Positions 9,387 through 17,230 are shown, numbered from the stretch's first letter. The stretch is DNA of 51,324 nucleotides from Myxococcus sp. RHSTA-1-4 (GCF_020037125.1 NZ_JAIQDG010000053.1:1-51324); one strand, 5' to 3'. Notes: generated by a model not told the origin, from the sequence alone. Translations and numbers: made by a program.

Positions 9387-9664
9387 GGGGACTCCAGGTG
9401 AAAGACAATCTCGCCCGGCTTCACGTAGCCGAGCTCTTCGCGCACGGCCCGCTCCAGTGCCGCCGGGTCCTTGCGCAGGGCGTTGATTTCCTCGCGCAGC
9501 GCCTCGTTCTGCTCGGACAGAGAGCGGTTGCGCGTCTGCAGCGCATCCACTTCCTGGCGCAGCGAGAGGTAGCGGCGGAAGCCCTTGGCGTCCGCCACGG
9601 ACAGCAGGCTCAAGGCCCCCGCCACTCCCACCGCCACCACCAGGAACTTTCGCCTCGCCGTCAT
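9383..9664 (-). CDS. ftsB: FtsB/DivIC-type septum formation initiator
   Basis: The 93-residue protein has the FtsB plan: a short cytoplasmic N-terminus (MTARRKF), one membrane segment (about 7-24), a coiled coil (about 33-65, LRQEVDALQTRNRSLSEQNE) and the conserved end REELGYVKPGEIVFHLE. FtsB works with FtsL and FtsQ in the divisome to activate septal peptidoglycan synthesis. ATG 9664 was chosen because longer frames add arginine-rich sequence upstream of the membrane segment. Its stop overlaps the start of the diguanylate cyclase gene, so the two are translated together. FtsL and FtsQ are not in the window. Confidence 0.88.
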   Translation of the reverse strand: MTARRKFLVVAVGVAGALSLLSVADAKGFRRYLSLRQEVDALQTRNRSLSEQNEALREEINALRKDPAALERAVREELGYVKPGEIVFHLESP

Positions 9665-9849
9665 GAACGCCACCGAAGGTACCAGTGACCCCCTGCCCCG
9701 CAAGAAAACCGCTCCAGGCATGTAGCACCCGCGCCCCCTCTCGGGCGGCGCCCCGCGACGGGCTCGAGCCAACCCGGCGCCCTCCGGCCAATGAGTCCGA
9801 GGAGATGCGGACGCTCCGTGAGCCCGCGGCCATGGGGCGACGGCGACCC

Positions 9850-10088
9850 CGACATCCCGAGCCGGACTTCACCTACGTGCCCTTCGTGGCCACCAGCTTC
9901 GTCATGGCGGTGTCCTTCTCGGACGCGGGCCCGGTGGGCCGCTCGCTGCTCGCCTGCTCTCGGCCTCGCCCTACTTCGCGGACCAGACGTGGTGGATGTC
10001 CTCGCGCAAGGAGTGGATGAACATGCGCTTCACCGAGGTGGACATCGCCAGCGACCCGAACCTCTCCGTCACGGTGCTCCGGGAGTAG
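9850..10088 (+). pseudogene. Penicillin-acylase-family C-terminal remnant, frameshifted
   Basis: Two adjacent frames together read like the end of a penicillin acylase-type N-terminal-nucleophile hydrolase. The first gives FTYVPFVATSFVMAVSFSD and GPVGRSLLA up to about 9957. After a frame change the second gives SASPYFADQTWWMSSRKEW, then MRFTEVDIASDPNLSVTVL and a TAG at 10086-10088. The S-P-Y-F-A-D-Q-T and F-T-E-V-D pattern matches the family's terminal SPHYADQ...FTEAEV region. Nothing of the catalytic N-terminal part (signal peptide, alpha chain, beta-chain Ser) is present, so this is a decaying fragment. A sequencing error could account for the frameshift but not for the missing front. Confidence 0.6.
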
Positions 10089-10174
10089 CGGATTCGCGCG
10101 TGCGCCGGGGAGAGAGCAGGCGGCCGGGACGGGCGGCTTGCGTCCCTCCTCGGCGCACGCCTACGCTCGTGGCG

Positions 10175-11203
10175 ATGGCCATCGCCCTGGTGGCTCGGTC
10201 CCCCATCCGGTGGGTCCGCAGCCGAGACTTCGACCTGCTGTTGCTGTTCGGTCCGCTGCTGCTCGCGTTGGGCTCCGCCGCGCTCGTCCTCGTCTGGCCG
10301 TCGACATACGTGCTGGTGCTCACGCTCGACATGTGGCTCCTGAGCTACCACCACGTGGCGTCCACCTTCACGCGCCTGTGCTTCGACCGGGCGAGTTTCC
10401 AGCAGTACCGGCTCCTCGTCCTCGGACTGCTGCCCCTGTGTGTCGCCGCAACGGCCGCCGTCGAGGCCACCGCTGGCGGCTGGATAGTCACCTCCCTCTA
10501 CTTCTACTGGCAGGCGTTCCACTACGCGCGGCAGAGCTACGGCATCGAGCGCATCTTCCGGGGTGTCCACGCCGGACCTCCGACGGATGCGCGCCTCACC
10601 CAGGCCATGCTGTACCTGCTGGTGTTGTGGGGCGTGTTGCACCGCTCGAACCAGGGCGCCACGACGTTGCTGGGCATGGACATCCGGATGATTCCGGTGC
10701 CCGGCGTCTACGTGCAGCTTGTGGGGGTGGCCTTCCTCCTCGTCGCGGCGGCGTGGGGCGTGCACCAGCTCCGGGCCCTGCTCACCGGGGCGTCGCCGGT
10801 GCACCCCGCCTACGTCCTCAGCCACGTGGCCATCTTCTCGCTGGGGTACTTCGGAGCGGAACGCATCAACGACGGCTGGCTCATCCTCAACGTCTGGCAC
10901 AACGCGCAGTACCTGCTGATTGTCTGGATGTACAACAACCGGCGCTTCAAGAGCGGCAAGAGCGCCGAGCACCCGCTGCTCTCCGAGCTGAGCCAGAAGC
11001 AGAACGTGCTGAAGTACGTGGTCATCTGCCTGGGGCTGTCGTCCCTCGCCTACACCGCGCTGTACACGGGCGCGGCCCTGACCACGGCCACCGTCCTGTT
11101 CGTCGTCAACATGGGGATCAACTTCCACCACTACATCGTGGATGGAATCATCTGGAAGATGCGGCACGCGTCGGTACGCCAGGGGCTCGGGCTGTCGGCG
11201 TGA
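10175..11203 (+). CDS. Multi-pass membrane protein with conserved histidine motifs
   Basis: The 342-residue protein has roughly eight hydrophobic segments. Histidines sit at the membrane edges in four clusters: LLSYHHVASTFTR, YWQAFHYARQSYG, NVWHNAQYLLIVWMYNNRR and GINFHHYIVDGIIWKMR. Such clusters can bind metal, as in membrane desaturases and hydroxylases, but the spacing does not match a family that I can name, so function is unknown. ATG 10175 begins just before the first hydrophobic stretch. The stop (TGA 11201-11203) overlaps the ATG of the acyltransferase gene by one base, so the two are likely made together and may modify the same lipid or glycan. Confidence 0.75.
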   Translation: MAIALVARSPIRWVRSRDFDLLLLFGPLLLALGSAALVLVWPSTYVLVLTLDMWLLSYHHVASTFTRLCFDRASFQQYRLLVLGLLPLCVAATAAVEATAGGWIVTSLYFYWQAFHYARQSYGIERIFRGVHAGPPTDARLTQAMLYLLVLWGVLHRSNQGATTLLGMDIRMIPVPGVYVQLVGVAFLLVAAAWGVHQLRALLTGASPVHPAYVLSHVAIFSLGYFGAERINDGWLILNVWHNAQYLLIVWMYNNRRFKSGKSAEHPLLSELSQKQNVLKYVVICLGLSSLAYTALYTGAALTTATVLFVVNMGINFHHYIVDGIIWKMRHASVRQGLGLSA

Positions 11204-12414
11204 TGGCGGCGCTGCTCCAGTACCTGTCGTTCCGCAGGGTACCCGGGGCCATTCCGGAGCTGGACGGGCTGCGCGCGCTCGCGGTCCTGCTGGTGGTCGC
11301 CCGCCATGGCGCGCGTCTCTTCCAGCAGGCGGGCGTGCCGCTGCTGCCGCTGGGGAGCTGGGACGCGGCCACGCCCTTCTGGAACGGGTGGATGGGGGTG
11401 GACCTGTTCTTCGTCCTCAGTGGTTTCCTCATCACCCACCACCTGCTGCGGCATGACCCGGCGGCCTTCACGCCCGCGGAGACGCGCACGTACCTGCTCA
11501 AGCGGGCCCTGCGCATCATCCCGACCTATTACGGCGTCCTGCTGCTCATCGTGGCCGGCGCCTTCCCCTTCTACGTGCCGCAGGCGCCCATCACCCACGG
11601 GGTGCTCGCGTACCACCTGCTCTTCCTGCAGGACTACTTCCGGTCCACCATCGTGGTGGCGTTCTGGTCGCTCGGCGTGGAGGAGAAGTTCTATCTCCTC
11701 CTGCCCGGCGTGCTCACCTGGATGGCCCGGCTTCGGACCCTGAAGGTGCGTATCGCGGTGCTCCTGGCCATCGTGGCGGCGGCCCCCCTGCTTCGCGCGG
11801 CGACCTTCGCGAGCCGCGCGGGGCTCACGAGCTACGACGTCTTCTTCCCGGTGATTCGCAGCCCCTTCCACCTCAACCTGGACTCGCTGTTCATCGGCGC
11901 GCTGTGCGCCCTGCTCTACCACCACCGCCGGGACTTCGCGTGGATGGGCGACCGGCGGCGCATCATCGCCCTGGGCCTCGCGGGCGGCGCGCTGGCGGCC
12001 GGGCTGCTCGCCTATCGCCCGTGGATGGACCGCATCGGCTGGCTCGAGGCGTCGCTCCTGACGTGGCTGCTCTCGCTGGGGCTGGGAGCGATGATGCTCT
12101 CGCTCCTCCTGCACCGGAGCGCGCTCGCGGCCCCGCTGCGGTGGAAGGCGCTGCACGTCGTCTCGAGCATCTCCTTCCCCCTGTACCTCGTCCACATGCT
12201 GTTCCTGGACGGAGTGCGCGGCTGGCTGGACACGTTTCCGGCGTACGGCCAGCTGCCGCTCGGCGGGAAGTTCGTGCTGCACCTTGGCGTGTACGGCGCC
12301 CTGTCGATGGCGGCCGCGCTGCTGCTGCACTACGTGCTCGAGAAGCCCTTCCTGCGGCTCAAGGAGCGCCTCTCCTCGGCGCCCGCGCGCCGCGTGAGCG
12401 CGCCGGCCAGCTGA
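11203..12414 (+). CDS. Acyltransferase-3 family membrane protein (OafA/YrhL type)
   Basis: This family transfers acyl groups, often acetyl, from the cytoplasmic side onto extracytoplasmic sugars such as O-antigen or other surface glycans. The 403-residue product shows the expected ten-or-so membrane segments and the family motifs: IPELDGLRALAVLLVVARHG with the conserved histidine near residue 32, the arginine-bearing TYLLKRALRIIPTYY, VAFWSLGVEEKFYLLLP, and the C-terminal ISFPLYLVHM. No SGNH domain is attached. It shares a TGATG junction with the His-rich membrane gene, and converges with the TlpA-like gene 12 nt downstream. The acceptor cannot be inferred. Confidence 0.88.
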   Translation: MAALLQYLSFRRVPGAIPELDGLRALAVLLVVARHGARLFQQAGVPLLPLGSWDAATPFWNGWMGVDLFFVLSGFLITHHLLRHDPAAFTPAETRTYLLKRALRIIPTYYGVLLLIVAGAFPFYVPQAPITHGVLAYHLLFLQDYFRSTIVVAFWSLGVEEKFYLLLPGVLTWMARLRTLKVRIAVLLAIVAAAPLLRAATFASRAGLTSYDVFFPVIRSPFHLNLDSLFIGALCALLYHHRRDFAWMGDRRRIIALGLAGGALAAGLLAYRPWMDRIGWLEASLLTWLLSLGLGAMMLSLLLHRSALAAPLRWKALHVVSSISFPLYLVHMLFLDGVRGWLDTFPAYGQLPLGGKFVLHLGVYGALSMAAALLLHYVLEKPFLRLKERLSSAPARRVSAPAS

Positions 12415-12425
12415 CGCCGGGCGCG

Positions 12426-12944
12426 TCAGTCCTCCGCCAGCAGCTTCTCGATGGCCTTCGCCACGTCGGTGTGCCCCTCCACGCCCTGCCACGCGGCCAC
12501 GGCGCGGCCGCGCCGGTCCAGGATGATGGTGGTGGGCAGCGCGCGGATGTGGCCGAACGGCGTCAGGCCCTCGCGCATCCGGTCATCCGCGATCAGCACC
12601 GGGTAGCGGAGCGCGTAGTGGTCCGCGAAGGGCTGGAGCACCTTGGCGCCCTCCAGGTCCATGCCCACCGACACCACCTGGAAGCCTCGCGCGCCGTAGT
12701 CGCGCTGGAGCGCCTCCAGCGTGGGCATCTCCGCCAGGCATGGGAAGCACCACGTCGCGAAGAACGAGACGAGCACCACCTTGCCGTGCAGGCTGCGCAC
12801 GTCGTGCCGCGTGGGCCCCACCGACGGCAGGGCCAGCGATTGGATGAAGGCCGGTCCCGCGTCCACCGGCTTCATCCCACGGCAGCCCGCCAGTCCCACC
12901 AGCAGCAGGGCCGCGCACAGCCGGGCTCGAGTGGCCGCGCTCAT
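12426..12944 (-). CDS. TlpA-like thioredoxin-fold lipoprotein
   Basis: The 172-residue protein has a lipoprotein signal with lipobox LAGC (Cys21) and a thioredoxin fold carrying the redox pair WCFPC (Cys66, Cys69) in SFFATWCFPCLAEMPTLEAL. The cis-proline motif is in RALPTTIILDRRG. TlpA/ResA-type proteins reduce disulfides outside the cytoplasm, for example in cytochrome c maturation or redox defence. Its ATG overlaps the stop of the Fur-family gene by 4 nt (ATGA), so it is probably translated from the same message. No cytochrome biogenesis genes are nearby, so redox maintenance is the more general reading. Confidence 0.85.
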   Translation of the reverse strand: MSAATRARLCAALLLVGLAGCRGMKPVDAGPAFIQSLALPSVGPTRHDVRSLHGKVVLVSFFATWCFPCLAEMPTLEALQRDYGARGFQVVSVGMDLEGAKVLQPFADHYALRYPVLIADDRMREGLTPFGHIRALPTTIILDRRGRAVAAWQGVEGHTDVAKAIEKLLAED

Positions 12945-13429
12945 GCCGCCGTCGTGGGGGCGCCGGTGGAGCGCTGGCAGTCGCGGCACAGCCCGTACAG
13001 CTCCATCTTGTGCGACGTCACCTTGAAGCCGTGCTTCCGGGCCACCGCGTCCTGCATCGCCTCGATGCGGTCGTTCTCGAACTCGACGATGGTGCCGCAC
13101 CGGGTGCAGATGAGGTGGTCGTGGTGCTCGCGCCCCGCCGCCGCCTCATAGCGCGTCTGCCCGTCGCCGAAGTTGCGCGCGTGGGCCAGGCCGCACTCGT
13201 TCAGCAGCTTCATGGTGCGGTACACGGTGGCCACGGACACCTTGTTGTCCTGCTCGCGCACCTTGTTCCACAGCTCTTCCACCGAGAGGTGGCCGCCCAC
13301 GGAGAAGAAGGTGTCGATGATGAGGCTGCGCTGCCGCGTGCTCTTCAGCCCGTGCTGGGCCATGTACCGCGCGAGCACCTCGTCCTTGGACTCCTCATCC
13401 TCATGGCGATGGCTATGGCTCGTGCTCAT
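12941..13429 (-). CDS. Fur-family transcriptional regulator (Fur/PerR/Zur type)
   Basis: The 162 residues start with a histidine- and acid-rich tail (SHSHRHEDEESKDE), then the winged helix with SVATVYRTMKLL as the recognition region (65-76). The dimer domain holds HHDH (102-105) and two CxxC pairs, CTRC (108-111) and CRDC (148-151), which form the structural zinc site. The subtype cannot be fixed from sequence: Fur, PerR and Zur all fit, and coupling to a thioredoxin-fold lipoprotein favours peroxide or redox sensing slightly. AAGGA lies six bases before ATG 13429. The His-rich tail is an unusual extension that could bind metal. Confidence 0.88.
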   Translation of the reverse strand: MSTSHSHRHEDEESKDEVLARYMAQHGLKSTRQRSLIIDTFFSVGGHLSVEELWNKVREQDNKVSVATVYRTMKLLNECGLAHARNFGDGQTRYEAAAGREHHDHLICTRCGTIVEFENDRIEAMQDAVARKHGFKVTSHKMELYGLCRDCQRSTGAPTTAA

Positions 13430-13587
13430 GTGAGTTCCTTCAACCGCCCCGCGGGTCCGCGCCTGCATGAGCTCCCTGGTAGGAGGCCGACGCTGATCGG
13501 CCCTCCGCTCCTGTTGTAACCGGTCTGACAGGCCACCGCGACCCGCCTCCGCCCTCTTCGGACCTTCCCCCACCCGAAGAAAGTGTC

Positions 13588-13603
13588 ACCAACAACTGTT
13601 GGT
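13588..13603. promoter_or_regulatory. 16-bp perfect palindrome, operator candidate
   Basis: ACCAACA-AC-TGTTGGT is a perfect 7-2-7 inverted repeat in the divergent region, about 160 bp upstream of the Fur-family start. The spacing differs from the usual 7-1-7 Fur/PerR box. It may bind this or another dimeric regulator. Confidence 0.45.
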
Positions 13604-13749
13604 CTCCGGACGCGGGGGGCCTGATACTCCCACCCGCCTCAGTCAGCAATGTCGGGCAACCGGCGCCAGGGAGCCCCTGCTCCCCTGCCCGTCCGGCCCA
13701 CCGGCTTGCACTCGCCGCTGGCTGTTTACATTGGAGTCGGACTGGCTCA

Positions 13750-13778
13750 TTGACACCCGTCTGGCGCCGAAGATAGAG
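13750..13778 (+). promoter_or_regulatory. Candidate promoter for the 13819 gene
   Basis: A perfect -35 hexamer TTGACA (13750-13755) is followed after 16-17 bases by the weak -10 candidate GATAGAG (13772-13778). The gene begins about 40 bases further on. The -10 match is poor, so this is tentative. Confidence 0.4.
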
Positions 13779-13818
13779 GCATCCGCTCTCGTAAACGAGC
13801 ATTTTTCCGCGATTTTCC

Positions 13819-15036
13819 ATGACCAGCTCCTGGCAGCGAAGACGACAGCCCGATGACGTTCCCACCCCCGTGGCGGTTGCCGTCTCGGACTTCTGCCGGC
13901 GCGCGAAGTCGCCGGCCCCGGCTCCCGAGGTCCGCGAGGCGCTCGCCCTGTTGGCCGAGGACGATGACTTCCGCGTGCGCGCCCTGACGGACGGCGAGCC
14001 CGAGGTGTCTCCCCTGGGCCCTTTCGCCGTGGTGGACGTCCTCCGCGGCACCCCCCCCGCCCTGGCCGCCCAGCGCCAGGCGTGCGGCTTCTATGACGTG
14101 GTGCGTGAACTGGCCCAGGTGCGAGAGGAGAAGACACCTCCGCCCGCCCCGGCTCCCAGCGTCCCCACCTTCGCCACGCCGCCCACGGCCGAAGGTGATG
14201 GCAAGGCCGGCAAGAAGGGCGGCAAGGCCGCGAAGGAGGCCGCCGTCCAGGAGCGCATCGCCCCGCGCAAGCGCCCGGTGGGCGAGTCCGATACCGACGA
14301 GGGCGCGCTGCCTCTGGAGTCCTACGAGGACGCGGGCCTTCCCCGCAGGGAGCTGCCCCGTCCCCGGGGCCGCTTCACCCGCGTGGAGGCGCCCCGCTCG
14401 TCGTTCATGGAGCTGACGCGCCTGTCCACGAAGCCCGCGCTGGAGGCCGCCCTGGAGGCCGCCGAGCACCGCTTCGCGCTGCAGCGCAACCTGTCGCAGC
14501 GCTACAACGGCTCGCGCGGAGAGCTGACCCTGGTCGACCTGGAGAACGTGCTCAAGGACCATGGCCTGCTGGACGCGCTGACGGACAAGGAGCGCCGGCA
14601 CGTGCTGGCGGCGTACTCGGATCAGCGCGGGGCCTCGGGCCGCGTGGCCTGGTCCCTGGGGCTGAGCCCCTCCGAGTTGCAGCGGCTCGTCTCGGTCCTC
14701 GGCCTGGGTGAGGAAGTGGAGGCGCTGCGCGAGCGCTTCCGCCGCGAGGCCCTGGCCACCCCGCACCTGACTCACCGGCTGGATCTGCTCGGCCGCGAGA
14801 AGTACCTCGCGGACCTGGGCATCCAGCGGAAGTTCGCGGACTCGCTCCGCAAGGAGCTGGAGCGCCTGGTGGCCGACGAAATCGCGGACGCCACCGACCT
14901 GCACGGCCTGGCGGATGCCGTGGGCCGCAAGCATGGCGCCCCCGCCGAGCTGGTCTTCCGCGCCTTCGAGCGCCTGGGTCTGGCGACCGGACTGCGCAAG
15001 CAGCTCCTCGCCGGCGCCCCTCCCTCAACACCCTGA
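13819..15036 (+). CDS. Hypothetical protein with C-terminal helical, HTH-like region
   Basis: I do not recognise a named family. The 405 residues fall into an N-terminal folded part (about 15-100, starting VAVAVSDFCRRAKS), a low-complexity Ala/Pro/Lys linker (about 100-190, including GKAGKKGGKAAKEAA), and a helical C-terminal part (about 195-400). The stretch ELTLVDLENVLKDHGLLDAL and the following AYSDQRGASGRVAWSLGLSP look like a Fis-type helix-turn-helix, so it may bind DNA or be a regulator-like scaffold. There is no signal peptide or membrane segment. The FmdB-type zinc-ribbon gene follows after 16 nt and may be co-transcribed. Confidence 0.75.
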   Translation: MTSSWQRRRQPDDVPTPVAVAVSDFCRRAKSPAPAPEVREALALLAEDDDFRVRALTDGEPEVSPLGPFAVVDVLRGTPPALAAQRQACGFYDVVRELAQVREEKTPPPAPAPSVPTFATPPTAEGDGKAGKKGGKAAKEAAVQERIAPRKRPVGESDTDEGALPLESYEDAGLPRRELPRPRGRFTRVEAPRSSFMELTRLSTKPALEAALEAAEHRFALQRNLSQRYNGSRGELTLVDLENVLKDHGLLDALTDKERRHVLAAYSDQRGASGRVAWSLGLSPSELQRLVSVLGLGEEVEALRERFRREALATPHLTHRLDLLGREKYLADLGIQRKFADSLRKELERLVADEIADATDLHGLADAVGRKHGAPAELVFRAFERLGLATGLRKQLLAGAPPSTP

Positions 15037-15052
15037 CGAGGCACCGAGAACC

Positions 15053-15358
15053 ATGCCCATCTACGAGTACTCCTGCCAGAGCTGTGGAAAGATCATCGAC
15101 GTGCTGCAGAAGATCTCCGACCCGACCCCGGCCGCGTGCACCGCGTGCGGCGCCGAGGGCTCGCTGTCGAAGGTCGTCAGCCGCTCCAGCTTCGTCCTGA
15201 AGGGCGGTGGTTGGTACTCCGACCTGTACAGCTCCACGAAGAAGGACGGCTCGTCATCGAGCGACTCCTCGTCCAGCAGCAGCTCCTCGTCCTCGAGCAG
15301 CAGCGCGTCCACGTCCAGCACCCCGGCGCCCGCCGCGGCGTCCGGCGACAAGACGTAG
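15053..15358 (+). CDS. FmdB-family zinc-ribbon protein with poly-serine tail
   Basis: The 101-residue product begins MPIYEYSCQSCGK and has a second cysteine pair in CTACG, giving the two CxxC knuckles of the FmdB/DUF zinc ribbon. The characteristic GGGWYSDLYSS follows. From about residue 68 the sequence is an almost pure serine tract, then Ala/Pro/Ser. Many FmdB proteins have a disordered tail, and this one is strongly serine-biased. FmdB was first named as a putative regulator of formamidase, but its general role is unknown. ATG 15053 lies 16 nt after the preceding stop. Confidence 0.85.
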   Translation: MPIYEYSCQSCGKIIDVLQKISDPTPAACTACGAEGSLSKVVSRSSFVLKGGGWYSDLYSSTKKDGSSSSDSSSSSSSSSSSSSASTSSTPAPAAASGDKT

Positions 15359-15419
15359 CGGAAGTCGCGGAAGGCGGAAAATTCGCCCTGGGCCCGGGAC
15401 AGGCGCACACTCGCGTCCC

Positions 15420-15626
15420 GTGCCCTTCCCACCTTCCAAGCGTCCTCCCCGTCACTGCGCTCTGTGCGGTCACCCGGAGCTGACGGATGCGCGCGGGCTC
15501 GGCCGTTTCCTGCTCGTCGCGGACCCCCATGGCCGTGGCCCCGTCTGCCCTCCCCAGCGGGGCTGCCGCGGTGGCACCCGGCGCGAGGAGCAGGCTCCGT
15601 CTTCGCTGACGCAGGCCGCCCGCTGA
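15420..15626 (+). CDS. Small putative zinc-binding Cys protein
   Basis: A GTG start at 15420 gives 68 residues with CALCG near the N-terminus and CPPQRGC further on, a C-x2-C plus C-x5-C pattern that could bind zinc. The middle DARGLGRFLLVADPHGRGPV reads like folded protein. There is no obvious ribosome site, and the family is unknown to me. It lies between the FmdB-type gene and the lipoprotein gene, all on the plus strand. It may also be a chance frame, although the cysteine spacing argues against that. Confidence 0.45.
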   Translation: MPFPPSKRPPRHCALCGHPELTDARGLGRFLLVADPHGRGPVCPPQRGCRGGTRREEQAPSSLTQAAR

Positions 15627-15668
15627 GCTAAGCAGACACCCTCCCGCGCCCTGTGCCGTGGAGGTGCC

Positions 15669-16421
15669 ATGCCGCTCAACCACACCCGACTCCCCTTCTT
15701 CTCCGTCCTCCTGCTCGCCGCGCTCGCCGCGGGCTGCCGCAACTACACCCGGATGCCTCCCGAGGCCCGCGCCTCGCTGGGGAGCGCCCTCACCGGCCCG
15801 GAGGCGGAGCAGTACCTGCGCGTCTCCGTCAACGTCACCCCCTTCTTCGGGGACGCCACCAAGCGCCTGCTCACCCCGTACGCGCCCGAGGACGTGCGCC
15901 TGCTGGACGACACCCGCGGCAAGCCCATCAACCCCGGCGCCGTGGAGCGCATCCTTCCCGCCGGGACGAAGCTGCGCATCACCAAGGTGGAGTTCCCCAC
16001 CTCGTGGGTGGTGACGGAGCGCGTCCTCTACACCCCGCGCACCTGGCCCTGGGTGTACCTGGCCGAGGCGGACGCACCCGCCGGGAGGCCGCCGCTGATG
16101 CTGGTGCTGCCGCCCAACCTGGAGCGCCCGGAGGACTTCCGCACGGAACTGGAGAAGTACCTCTCTCCGCGAGACTTGAAGGCGCAACTGGAGGCCCTGG
16201 CCCCCGCGGTGCGCGAGGCCGTGCGCGAGAAGCGCCTCGTCCCCAACATGCCCATGGACGCGGTGCGCATGGCCTGGGGCCCCCCGGAGCGCATCGTCCG
16301 CTCGCTGGAGGGCACCTCGAAGAACGAGGAGTGGTCGTACCCGACGGGCCGCCGGAAGGTGTTCCTCACCGACGGCCGGCTGGTCCGCGCCGAGGAGGGC
16401 GGAAAGCCGCTGCTCCCGTGA
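15669..16421 (+). CDS. Lipoprotein with BamE/SmpA-like C-terminal motif
   Basis: The 250-residue protein has a lipoprotein signal peptide ending in AAGC (Cys23). The middle is mixed alpha/beta with no clear family. Near the C-terminus MPMDAVRMAWGPPERIVRSL followed by NEEWSYP and GRRKVFLTDGRLV resembles the BamE/SmpA-OmlA fold, where G-M-x3-V-x3-G-x-P precedes a W-x-Y strand. That suggests an envelope role, probably at the outer membrane, but it is not a canonical BamE: it is about twice as long and the motif sits at the end. It converges with the PHP gene 21 nt downstream. Confidence 0.75.
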   Translation: MPLNHTRLPFFSVLLLAALAAGCRNYTRMPPEARASLGSALTGPEAEQYLRVSVNVTPFFGDATKRLLTPYAPEDVRLLDDTRGKPINPGAVERILPAGTKLRITKVEFPTSWVVTERVLYTPRTWPWVYLAEADAPAGRPPLMLVLPPNLERPEDFRTELEKYLSPRDLKAQLEALAPAVREAVREKRLVPNMPMDAVRMAWGPPERIVRSLEGTSKNEEWSYPTGRRKVFLTDGRLVRAEEGGKPLLP

Positions 16422-16442
16422 CGTGAGGTGGGGGGCCGGGGA

Positions 16443-17168
16443 CTAGCGGCGGCGCCGCTTGCCACCCCGGCCACCGCCCCCGCCCGACTTGCGCGCGGCC
16501 TGGGCCTCGCCGGGACGGGTGAGGCGCGGGAGCTCGCCGGCCATCACCGGCCAGTACTCGCCCTTCAGCAGCTCCGCCACCAGCTCCGCCTGCGTCTTGA
16601 TGTCGCGCTTGAAGAAGGTGGCACCCCGGCCCACCTCGTCCAGCGAGCCGCGTGCGTCGCTGCCCCCCACGCAGGGAAGCTTCAGCGCCTCGGCGGCCTC
16701 CACGGCCAGGTCGTTGGCCGTCTGCTTCACCCGGGCGTTGTAGCCCTCCACCGCGCTCAGCAGGCTCAGCGAGCGGATGTAGTCCATGGCCGGGTACTGC
16801 GAGTCCCGGTCATACGGCCGCGCGGCGACGATGGCGGCCCCCAGGGACTTCACCTTGGGCAGGCACTCGGCGGCGCTCCATGGCTTCTCGCGGTTGCTGC
16901 CCCAGAGCTGCACCGGCTCGGGGGCCAGCTCCGGCTTCGGGAAGAAGCAGAGGTATTGGCCGCGGTCCGTCAGCAGCTCCAGCCCGACGAAGACCTTCAG
17001 CTTGGACTTCGCCCCCAGGTCGAACAGCTCATCACAGCCGTCCTGGGTATTCGTCTCGGTGAAGGCCACCCCGTCCAGGCCGAACAGCGCGGCCCGCTCC
17101 AGGACGGCGCGAGGATCCAACTCGCACCCCTTGGAGAGGTAGGAATGGGCGTGCAGGTCGATGAGCAT
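16443..17168 (-). CDS. PHP-domain phosphoesterase
   Basis: The 241-residue protein starts with the PHP metal motif IDLHAHSYLSKGC. Further motifs are GVAFTETNT, a glutamate in VGLELLTD, and GGSDARGS near 177-184, which carry the other metal ligands. PHP enzymes are trinuclear metal phosphoesterases acting on nucleotides, histidinol phosphate or nucleic-acid ends; the substrate here is unknown. From about residue 227 the C-terminus is a Gly/Arg/Lys tail (SGGGGGRGGKRRRR), which could hold RNA or DNA. There is no signal peptide. ATG 17168 begins directly with the metal motif, as is usual. Confidence 0.85.
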   Translation of the reverse strand: MLIDLHAHSYLSKGCELDPRAVLERAALFGLDGVAFTETNTQDGCDELFDLGAKSKLKVFVGLELLTDRGQYLCFFPKPELAPEPVQLWGSNREKPWSAAECLPKVKSLGAAIVAARPYDRDSQYPAMDYIRSLSLLSAVEGYNARVKQTANDLAVEAAEALKLPCVGGSDARGSLDEVGRGATFFKRDIKTQAELVAELLKGEYWPVMAGELPRLTRPGEAQAARKSGGGGGRGGKRRRR

Positions 17169-17230
17169 GGGCGTCGCTCCCTAACAGGCCCCCCCGGGGC
17201 CTGTCGAGCGCGCGGTGCCCGCTCCCGGCC

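Larger units (their letters stand above)
13430..13818. other. Intergenic region between Fur operon and 13819 gene
   Basis: This stretch of 389 bases has no gene that I can support. It carries the divergent control regions of the two flanking transcription units, including the palindrome at 13588-13603 and a candidate promoter at 13750-13778. Confidence 0.6.

Noticed and set aside
7221..9872. Longer 883-residue version of the diguanylate cyclase
   Set aside because: It would read through ftsB in another frame. The ATG at 9386 begins just before the first membrane segment and overlaps the ftsB stop in the usual way.
15255..15310. Serine-codon run in the FmdB-type gene as a simple-sequence switch
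   Set aside because: The serine codons vary (TCC, AGC, TCG, TCA), so it is not a uniform nucleotide repeat that would slip easily.
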